Shown: piece after piece, positions 57,785 through 64,000 of the stretch
How positions within the stretch are numbered: the stretch's first letter is position 1
Layout of the letters: every line of letters begins with the position of its first letter
Source: an uncultured Selenomonadales bacterium
GTDB taxonomy: Bacteria > Bacillota > Negativicutes > Selenomonadales > Selenomonadaceae
Reading direction: 5' to 3'
Length of the DNA stretch: 64,000 nt
Assembly (NCBI GenBank): GCA_946183785.1
Contig: CAMHCS010000010.1
Coordinates: forward strand, 1-64,000
Made by a program: the position numbers and the translations under genes
The notes under the pieces: model-generated
Database searches by the model: none
Seen by the model: only the letters and a program-made list of their open reading frames with translations
What the model was told of the DNA's origin: nothing

Positions 57785-58102
57785 TCACGCGTCCATCTCT
57801 TCGTCCAGAGCCTCCAAGAGGAAGCTGACCGGGCGAAAGCCGTCGTTGCATGATATCATGGCCGACCGCTTGTCCTTCATCCATCCATCGTAAAAGTCCT
57901 CCGCGCCATGCGACAAAGCCATGACGAACGGGGACACTGTTTCCCATGCGCTCTCACAAAATCCATCCGGCCGTTTCCAACCGTTGGCAACGAACACTTG
58001 CCCCTCCTGGACGTCGCAGGCATGCTCGATGGGATTCTCGAATTTCGCCATCAAGTCTTCATAACAGGCTTTACGCATTACAGTAATCCGGACCTTCTTC
58101 AC
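57785..58102 (-). CDS. TIGR04076-family protein
   Basis: A 105-residue protein, 'KKVRITVMRKACYEDLMAKF' at the start, 'CDVQEGQVFVANGWKRPDGF' and 'SCNDGFRPVSFLLEAL' at the end, the pattern of the TIGR04076 family of uncharacterised small proteins with conserved Cys residues. The start is GTG 58102: AAGGAGG lies 7 nt upstream, whereas the ATG two codons earlier abuts that site. Function is unknown; other members are found in anaerobes. Confidence 0.85.
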   Translation of the reverse strand: MKKVRITVMRKACYEDLMAKFENPIEHACDVQEGQVFVANGWKRPDGFCESAWETVSPFVMALSHGAEDFYDGWMKDKRSAMISCNDGFRPVSFLLEALDEEMDA

Positions 58103-58157
58103 GGCCATACCTCCTTCGACCTTTGAAAATTCTGCCAGACCTCCTCGATCGTACCCA

Positions 58158-58649
58158 TTATGACGATCCTTCTTGTAAGATTCGCGTCACAATCCCCATG
58201 GCGTCACTTTGCGCCAATAACGTGTAGGAGAACCGTTCGTCCTCCGTCACTTCACGCCCGAACCATGTCGGAGGCTGAAAGGCCTTTGCCGCTTCCGTCG
58301 TGGGGAATTCAACCTCCACATAGTTGAGACCTGCCAAATGTCCTTCATGGACATGAAGTTCTGCTATCCGGCCATCCGCCAGCGAAATATGGTAACGCCG
58401 TTTCCCAATCATACATGTTTCGGGGTAAATACGCGCCTCTAGGCTGTCAAACTCCCGCTTGGAAATTTTCGTCTCCCATTCTTCCCGTACAAGACCGGCT
58501 CCACGTTTGACCGTCAGCGTAAAACAAACACCGTTGATTTCCCGGATGCGTATTTCCGGCAGGAACGCCACATACCCCTGCCGTATGGCTTCATATCCCT
58601 TTGGCAAGGGAGGAAGTTCCGTTACCAGGAATTGCCGTTCAATTTCCAT
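58158..58649 (-). CDS. CYTH-domain protein
   Basis: A 163-residue CYTH (triphosphate tunnel metalloenzyme) protein. The N-terminal motif is 'MEIERQFLVTELP', where ExExK is normal, so the lysine is replaced by glutamine. Basic and acidic tunnel residues follow ('EIRIREINGVCFTLTVKRGA', 'YHISLADGRIAELHVHEGHL', 'LNYVEVEFPTTEAAKAFQPP'). Family members hydrolyse inorganic triphosphate or make cAMP. The missing lysine could lower activity or alter substrate. It lies 55 nt upstream of the TIGR04076 gene, same strand. Confidence 0.88.
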   Translation of the reverse strand: MEIERQFLVTELPPLPKGYEAIRQGYVAFLPEIRIREINGVCFTLTVKRGAGLVREEWETKISKREFDSLEARIYPETCMIGKRRYHISLADGRIAELHVHEGHLAGLNYVEVEFPTTEAAKAFQPPTWFGREVTEDERFSYTLLAQSDAMGIVTRILQEGSS

Positions 58650-58974
58650 TGATTTCCACCATCAGCCTTCCACGTCCACAAAAATCTGCGCTCGGTATCA
58701 TCTCTCCGTAATGATTCGCTATAATCCATGTGATTCCTGCTTTGCCTGTCAAAATGCTCTCTGCGAACGATATCCCAATTTCGATGCCATTCCGTCCCTA
58801 TAGATTTTTCTGCTGTCATTCCCCGGAAAATCAAGGACTTCATCGTGGAACTCCGGGATCAAAGAGTTTACAGATTTTATGACATTTTAATCTTACGCTC
58901 ATCCTCCTCAAATTTCCCTTCGGTATGATACAGCCAAGAAGAACAGGCTGACTCAAAATGCAGGAGGGATTTAT
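58650..58974. other. Intergenic region, CYTH / His-rich lipoprotein
   Basis: This 325-base divergent region shows no convincing gene. A small minus-strand frame (58622-58843) has no domain. TATGAT near 58925 could be the -10 of the lipoprotein gene, with a weak -35. Confidence 0.4.
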
Positions 58975-59454
58975 ATGTTTACGTTGAAGAACCAGAAGAA
59001 GCTCGCCGGGGTCATTACCCTTTTCGCAGCGTGCGGGTTGCTCGCCGGCTGCGACGATGACAATCACCATCATCATCCGCATCCTCGGCCTCCTCATGAT
59101 GGCCGCCGCGGCGACCATCATAGGGACGAACATCATGGACATCGCCCTCCTTCAAGGGATGGCAGCCACCACCATCATGAACGACGGAGACACGCTTCCC
59201 TGGCAGGCGCTTATTCCGCCCTCGCACTGAACGACGCAGTGGTACCTAAAGGGACTGCGATTTCATTGGACGTCGTACAGGGGGAAGACGAGTCCCTGCG
59301 TCTCGTCGACCCCACCGGAAAGCAATATCCTATTCAGTTTGACACGGAGGCGGGCACAGGCTATGTCGCGGGCGGCAGTCTCTCCCTTCGAGAGGACGGC
59401 CATTTCGTTTACAAGGACGCCCACGGCGGCGTATGGCTCGTGCAGCGGCAATAG
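58975..59454 (+). CDS. Histidine-rich lipoprotein
   Basis: A 159-residue lipoprotein. 'LAGVITLFAACGLLAGC' ends in a lipobox (LAGC), so the cysteine is lipidated. Directly after it come ~45 residues with about 20 histidines ('DDDNHHHHPHPRPPHDG', 'GDHHRDEHHGHRPPSRDG', 'SHHHHERRRH'), a likely metal-binding stretch. The remaining ~85 residues form a beta-rich domain ('GTAISLDVVQGEDESLRLVD', 'GSLSLREDGHFVYKDAHGG') I do not recognise. GGAGGG precedes the ATG. Metal (Zn or Ni) capture or delivery in the periplasm is inference. Confidence 0.85.
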   Translation: MFTLKNQKKLAGVITLFAACGLLAGCDDDNHHHHPHPRPPHDGRRGDHHRDEHHGHRPPSRDGSHHHHERRRHASLAGAYSALALNDAVVPKGTAISLDVVQGEDESLRLVDPTGKQYPIQFDTEAGTGYVAGGSLSLREDGHFVYKDAHGGVWLVQRQ

Positions 59455-59479
59455 CAACAAGGAATATCGTATAACAAAG

Positions 59480-59518
59480 AACCGGAGCGCAGGTGTGATA
59501 CGCTCCGGTTTGTTCTTT
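59480..59518 (+). terminator. Terminator after His-rich lipoprotein
   Basis: AACCGGAGCG (59480-59489) and CGCTCCGGTT (59501-59510) form a 10-bp stem followed by TGTTCTTT. Confidence 0.8.
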
Positions 59519-59644
59519 AGTTTATTCTTTCGCCTGGCTATTTGATTCGTTCCAGTCGATTCGCCTTCTGCCTCTGTACTGGGAATAACGACACATCATC
59601 CTCGCTTTTCAGTATGGAATCTTTTATGTATCGTTTCTTTACTA

Positions 59645-61330
59645 TTATACTTTGAACTTGCCCGTTGCCGATTGCAACTCCGTTGCGAGGTCGGCCAGCG
59701 AATGGGAGGCCGACGCGATCTCCTCGCTGGACGCGGACTGCTCTTCCGCGGCCGCCGAAATGGTCTGCGTCTCCTCCGACGTGGAACGGCTCACTTCGTC
59801 GATGGTATCCATCGCGGTGACGATGCCCTGCATCCCTTTCGAGACCTTCTGCACCTCGTCGTTGATTTCCTCCATCTCTGACTTGATCGACGCGACCCGT
59901 GCCGTGATGTCCTGGAACTGTTCGCCCACTTCGCGGATGGCCTGGGTGCCGAGCGCCACTTCGTTGGTGCCCGCTTCCATGGCGACAACCGCGTCTGCCG
60001 TATCTCCCTGGATGACGGCGATGCGTTCCTTGATTTCCTCCGCCGAGAGCTGGGACTGCTCGGCGAGCTTTCGGACTTCCTCCGCCACGACGGAGAAGCC
60101 GCGGCCCGCTTCGCCTGCCCGCGCCGCCTCGATGGCCGCGTTCAGCGCGAGGAGGTTCGTCTGGTCGGCGATGGCCGAGATGCTTTCAACGATCTGACCG
60201 ATCTGCTTCGAGTTTTCGCCGAGCTTCTTGACGACCTGCGCCGAGTTCGCCACGCTCTGCTCGATGCCGTTCATCTTTTCCATGGCGTTGTTCATGAGCT
60301 CCGCGCCGTGATCCGCCGCGCCCGCCATCTGCTCGGTGTTTTCCGTGACGACCGCCGCTTTTTCCGTCATGGTGTTGATGTCGATGAAGGCCGCGTCGAT
60401 GTTTTGCTTGGCGCTGTCAACGCTGGACAGCTGCTTGTCCATGCCGCCCGCCACTTCGACGACGGTCTGTGCGACGTGGGTAGCCGCCTCTGCCGCCTGC
60501 TGGGAGCTGGCCGTCAGCTCTTCGCTGGAGGCCGCGACCTGCTCGGCGCTGTTTGCCATTTGGGTAATCAATCCGCGCAGATTTTTCAGCATGGCATTGA
60601 ATTCTTCCGACATCAGGCCGATCTCGTCGCTGGACGTGACGGGCAACGGCTCCAGCCGCAGATTGCCCTGCGACATCTCGCCCATGTGGCCGACAAGCCC
60701 GTTGAGCTGCTTGACGACCCGCCCGATGACAAGCCAGGAGATCGCGCCGACGACGATGAGCAGAACGATAACCGCAATGGCGATGGTCCGAATGAAGCCG
60801 GACTGGATCTCGTCGAGCTCCTTCGTGGGGATGCCCATGAACAGCATGCCGACTACCTAGCCGCTCTGGTTCTTGAGCGGTTTATACGCGCTCAAATAAC
60901 GGTTGCCCAAGACTTCCGCGTAGCCGGAGAAGGATTTTCCCTCCTGCAGGACGGTCTTGATGATCGCTTCCGAGGCTTTCGTCCCGACCGGGCGTTTCCC
61001 TGCGGCGTCCTGGAACGTGGTCGCGACGCGCGTGTCCTTGTTGAACATCGTCACGTTGTTGCCCGAGAGCTGCCCCAACTCGTCCAGCAGCTTATTGTCG
61101 TCGTTGAACTTTTTCCCGCCTTTGTAAAGGCCGTCCGGCTTGGATTCCCAGGCCCCCGGATAGCGGGCTTCCAGCACGGCGTTGATTTCCTCCAAGTCGT
61201 GCACTGCTTTTTCTTCCAGCGCAAATCCAAATCCGTGGTCCGCCGTGAAATATCCGAGCACGCCGACGATGACGCAGGCGACTGCCAATAGGATATTGAA
61301 TACCAGTATCGCTTTTCCCTGTAATTTCAT
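59645..61330 (-). pseudogene. Methyl-accepting chemotaxis protein interrupted by an in-frame TAG
   Basis: One frame encodes a complete MCP of ~560 residues except for a TAG at 60859-60857. Before it: a membrane segment ('AILVFNILLAVACVIVGVLG') and a single-Cache sensor ('GYFTADHGFGFALEEKA', 'NRYLSAYKPLKNQSG'). After it the frame resumes '[20 protein letters not shown]', then a second membrane helix, a HAMP domain and the signalling domain ('[20 protein letters not shown]'). Homologues usually have Glu at that place, so GAG to TAG is the simplest change. The downstream 400-codon part has ATGs but no ribosome site. ATG 61330 has AAGGAG; ATG 61435 with AAAGGAGG is an in-frame alternative. Confidence 0.88.
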
Positions 61331-61695
61331 TTCCCTGATTCTCCTTTTCTGGCTGTTCCTGTCTGCAAAGAAGCAACAGCCTTGCTCATACTGCCTTCTT
61401 CTCGTTTCGGTCCGTCCATGTGCGTTCCTGTCATCAACTCCTCCTTTGGACCCATAGTTCCGTTTCCGTATCGTCTCATACTAACCTGATTATATTGTAT
61501 TCCTCCTGTCGGAATGCGAACAATAACCGATTGGGCACGGCCTATCCAAACGGGCGAAGTCTTGGTTTCTATTTTCGTATATTTGCAGACAAATGGCTCA
61601 GTTTTATGATATTATGAAACTGTTCGCCTTCAGTGCGTGTCGTGAAAGCGGGCAGCCATCATGCTGAGGATATGGCGGACAAGGAGAAGGACACG
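61331..61695. other. Divergent region MCP / AraC regulator
   Basis: This 365-base gap holds an in-frame upstream extension of the MCP (to 61435), a TATAAT on the minus strand near 61490-61495, and for the AraC gene TTGCAG (61583-61588) and TATGAT (61605-61610), 16 nt apart. CAGTTT/AAACTG half-sites at 61599-61604 and 61617-61622 surround that -10. Confidence 0.5.
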
Positions 61696-62658
61696 ATGGA
61701 GCCATTCGACTGGAAACAAAAATTTGACGTTTCGTATACATATATAGACAGCACCGACGGATTCGACCGTTATCACATCGAGAATGAAACCGGCGACGGA
61801 ACGATTACTGCGTGCACGGTTTTTCCCGGCCTTCAGGCGGTCCTGCTGGATTTTCGTCTGCGCCGCTGCGACAATTTGCTGACGCTGAACAAGGACGTCA
61901 TTGATATGGGATATTGCATCGACGGGCGTTTTGAGTGCAACGTCAACAGGCAGTACTGCTACTTCGCTTCTGGCGGGGATTTTTCCCTGGGCTTCTTCGG
62001 GAAGCAGGAATCCCACGGCATATTTCCGACGGGACGATATCTGGCAATCAATATCTTCCTGGACGTGAAGCTGTTTTCGCAGCATCATGTTAAGACGCTG
62101 CGGGAGCTGGATATCCGTTTGGAGCGGATCTATGCGCTGGCGGATCGGAAATTTCGCTGTTACGTGCTGCACCGCAGCCCGGAGCTTATAGCCATCGAGT
62201 CGGCGATTGCGGACGGATTCAGGGCCAAAAGCGTTCCCCGTCTGCGAGTCAAGATGATGGAGCTGCTACTGTTCCTCAGCGGTTTGGACAACACGGCAAT
62301 CAATGATTCGCCGACTTATCTCAACAAAAGACGTGCGGCACTTGCCGAATCCGTGCATAAACGATTGACGGCCGATGGATTTGGGCACATCACGATAGAA
62401 CGGTTGGCGGCTGAATTGGGCGTGGGGACGACGGCGCTGAAGACGTCGTTCAAAACCGTTTACGGCGTCCCGATCTACCAATACCAGAAAGATTTGCGCC
62501 TCCAAAAGGCGCAGCGGCTGCTTCGGGAAACGACGCTCCCCGTTTCCGACGTCGCCGCGGAAGTCGGCTACGCAAATCCGGCCAAGTTTTCTTCGGCGTT
62601 CAAGAAGAGATTCGGCGTTTCACCCACGGAATATAAAAGAACCACGGATAATCCATAA
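61696..62658 (+). CDS. AraC-family transcriptional regulator
   Basis: A 320-residue regulator. The C-terminal ~100 residues contain two helix-turn-helix units: 'ITIERLAAELGVGTTALKTS' and 'VSDVAAEVGYANPAKFSSAF' ending 'KKRFGVSPTEYKR', the AraC signature. The N-terminal ~200 residues ('IDMGYCIDGRFECNV', 'YLAINIFLDVKLFSQHHVKT') resemble the sensory domain of PchR-like clostridial regulators; the ligand is unknown. ATG 61696 is chosen because AAGGAG lies 9 nt upstream. It is convergent with the aldo/keto reductase gene, which may be a target (inference). Confidence 0.9.
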   Translation: MEPFDWKQKFDVSYTYIDSTDGFDRYHIENETGDGTITACTVFPGLQAVLLDFRLRRCDNLLTLNKDVIDMGYCIDGRFECNVNRQYCYFASGGDFSLGFFGKQESHGIFPTGRYLAINIFLDVKLFSQHHVKTLRELDIRLERIYALADRKFRCYVLHRSPELIAIESAIADGFRAKSVPRLRVKMMELLLFLSGLDNTAINDSPTYLNKRRAALAESVHKRLTADGFGHITIERLAAELGVGTTALKTSFKTVYGVPIYQYQKDLRLQKAQRLLRETTLPVSDVAAEVGYANPAKFSSAFKKRFGVSPTEYKRTTDNP

Positions 62659-62772
62659 GATTTCCTGCGGTCGAACGCCATCGGGAAGCATTGTTCATAT
62701 TTTCCATATCACGCCGCCGTTCCCGTAAGAACCGTGCGATAGCAAAACAAACGTCGAAAATCAAGCAAACAA

Positions 62773-62801
62773 AAAGCCGCGAAGTCGTCCTTCGCGGCTT
62801 T
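62773..62801. terminator. Terminator between AraC regulator and aldo/keto reductase
   Basis: AAAGCCGCGAAG (62773-62784) and CTTCGCGGCTTT (62790-62801) form a perfect 12-bp stem with A/T flanks on both sides. Confidence 0.85.
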
Positions 62802-62811
62802 TCTAATTGGA

Positions 62812-63960
62812 TCAATACCCGAAAACTTCTTTTGCCCTCCGCATATTCGCCCGCACGTCGACGCCGAAAGGGCAGCGCGTTTCGCAGACGCCGCACTGCA
62901 CGCATTCTTCCGCGTGGTGCGGGAGGACGGCGTAATGCTCGCGCACCGTTTCCGGAACGCCTTTTTGTGCCTCCGCCAGATGCAGGAACTTCGTGACGTC
63001 GGCGACGCTGATTTTTTGCGGGCAGGGGGCGCAATGGCTGCAATACATGCAATGCCCCTGCCAGCGGATGCGCGGGAATTTGGCGAAGGCCGCCGCGTAG
63101 TCCCGTTCCGCTTCGCCTGCGTCCTCATAGGCAAGGCTCGTCAGGAACTGTTCCGCCGAGTGGGCGCCCGCCAGTACCGTCGCCACCGCCGGACGGGTCA
63201 GCGCGTAATGGATGCACTGGTTCACCGAGAGAGCCGCTCCGGCGGGGGAGAGCTTCGCATCGAGGAGGTCGCCGCCGCCGAAGCATTTCATCACGGTGAT
63301 GCCCACGCCCAGCCGTTGGCACGTTTCATAGAGCCGCTGCCGCTCCGGGTCCATGTTCGTCAGCTCGCCCTCGTAGTTTTTGGCGGCCCAGATTTCTTCC
63401 ACGTCCTCCGAGGCGGGCTGGAGATCGTAGCAGGGATTGACGCTGAACATCAGCACCTCGACGGCTCCGCTTTCCACGGCCTTCAAAGCGACTTCGGGGT
63501 TGTGGCTCGAAAGGCCGATATGGCGGACGCGCCCCGCCGCTTTCAGTTCCTTCGCGTAGTCCAGCACGCCGCCTTTTTCGATTTCCTCCCAATCGGAAAG
63601 AGCGTCGCAGTAATGGATCATGCCCACGTCGAGATAATCCGTCCGCAGGAGCTTCATCATCTCGTCAAATCCGGCCCGCGCTTCCGCCACATCCCGCGTG
63701 CGCTTGTACTGCCCGTCCTGCCAGATCGAGCAGATATGGGACTGGATATAAAACTTTTCCCGCCGCCCGGCAAGCGCGTCGCCGACGGCGCGGCGCACGT
63801 CGGGATTCGACGTATAAAGGTCGAAATAATTGACCCCGCGGGCCTCGGCTAGGTCGAACAGCGTCTTCGTCATCCTGCAGCCGTCCTCGGCAAAGCCCTC
63901 GCAACCCATGCCGATCTCGCTGACCTTCAGTCCGGTGCTGCCCAATTCCCTATATTTCAT
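62812..63960 (-). CDS. Aldo/keto reductase with C-terminal 4Fe-4S domain
   Basis: A 382-residue protein. The N-terminal TIM-barrel aldo/keto reductase domain ('KYRELGSTGLKVSEIGMGCE', 'NYFDLYTSNPDVRRAVGDAL', 'LDVGMIHYCDA', 'GRVRHIGLSSHNPEVALKAV') covers ~1-275. The C-terminus has two cysteine clusters, 'CMYCSHCAPCP' and 'CVQCGVCETRCPFGVD', a ferredoxin-like 4Fe-4S module. Such fusions are common in anaerobes; the usual Tyr/Lys of the reductase tetrad is hard to place, so the reaction is uncertain. ATG 63960 has GGAAAGG upstream. It is the last gene before the window edge. Confidence 0.9.
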   Translation of the reverse strand: MKYRELGSTGLKVSEIGMGCEGFAEDGCRMTKTLFDLAEARGVNYFDLYTSNPDVRRAVGDALAGRREKFYIQSHICSIWQDGQYKRTRDVAEARAGFDEMMKLLRTDYLDVGMIHYCDALSDWEEIEKGGVLDYAKELKAAGRVRHIGLSSHNPEVALKAVESGAVEVLMFSVNPCYDLQPASEDVEEIWAAKNYEGELTNMDPERQRLYETCQRLGVGITVMKCFGGGDLLDAKLSPAGAALSVNQCIHYALTRPAVATVLAGAHSAEQFLTSLAYEDAGEAERDYAAAFAKFPRIRWQGHCMYCSHCAPCPQKISVADVTKFLHLAEAQKGVPETVREHYAVLPHHAEECVQCGVCETRCPFGVDVRANMRRAKEVFGY

Positions 63961-64000
63961 TTTTCCCGTCCTTTCCACGTTTCGCCACACCAATACGGAT

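Noticed and set aside
58622-58843. 73-codon minus-strand frame upstream of the CYTH gene.
   Set aside because: It overlaps the CYTH start, has no domain and no good ribosome site.
60857-60859. Reading the TAG in the chemoreceptor gene as pyrrolysine or programmed recoding.
   Set aside because: There is no sign of a pyl system, no recoding stem was evident, and Glu is expected at that place. A point mutation or sequencing error is simpler.

Overview
The window looks like chromosome of a diderm Firmicute of the Negativicutes, most likely Selenomonadaceae. It combines Firmicutes gene orders (rimP-nusA-ylxR-ylxQ-infB-rbfA-nrnA-truB-ribF; rpmE-DUF1385-prfA-prmC-sua5-rpiB-glyA-upp) with outer-membrane machinery (a PilQ-type secretin). 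It also has anaerobic metabolism (class III ribonucleotide reductase, radical-SAM activase), a corrinoid/siroheme cluster, GC-rich coding DNA and frequent TTG/GTG starts behind strong Shine-Dalgarno sites. The genus is inference; no rRNA is present.

Layout. 1-1417: edge-truncated GG/ILEI-domain protein and a RelB-YoeB toxin-antitoxin pair. 1611-5036: anaerobic RNR operon whose glycyl-radical domain is a separate small gene, behind a promoter with tandem NrdR-like boxes. 5158-15582: MscS channel, then the prfA/prmC/glyA housekeeping block, interrupted between prfA and prmC by a HEPN-MNT module and two AT-rich orphan genes, one behind a promoter with nine G in its spacer. 15909-22000: a divergent stand-alone ClpX-like ATPase, tRNA-Gly, an ABC exporter, YigZ, a secreted SGNH hydrolase. 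21931-33013: alcohol dehydrogenase and the tetrapyrrole cluster (cobI, sirC, hemA, hemC, cobA-hemD, hemB, hemL), interrupted by a NYN-LOTUS protein, a hairpin array, a BRO/DinD-like gene and a hypothetical gene. 33145-43967: orphan response regulator, pilQ/pilP with a MITE between them, then sugar-nucleotide genes (pgi, galU, phosphohexomutase, galE, rfbD) with a MATE transporter and a YdcF-like protein. 44079-54186: gamma carbonic anhydrase, two hotdog thioesterases, the infB superoperon. 54287-63960: LexA-box-controlled LysM protein, tRNA-Arg, tex, TIGR04076 and CYTH proteins, a His-rich lipoprotein, an MCP broken by an in-frame amber codon, an AraC regulator and a ferredoxin-type aldo/keto reductase.

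How the genes work together. HemA-HemL-HemB-HemC-HemD make uroporphyrinogen III by the C5 route. CobA, SirC and CobI then direct it to precorrin-2/3 and siroheme, so the cluster serves B12 and siroheme; no late heme gene is in the window. pgi, phosphohexomutase, galU, galE and rfbD feed UDP-sugars and dTDP-rhamnose to envelope polysaccharides. The rimP-to-ribF block is translation and ribosome assembly.

The strongest candidate for something undescribed is the split class III RNR. Others are the poly-G promoter, the compact hairpin array at 26833-26901, the orphan ClpX-like protein and the SOS-box LysM protein. All calls come from reading the sequence; no database search was run.
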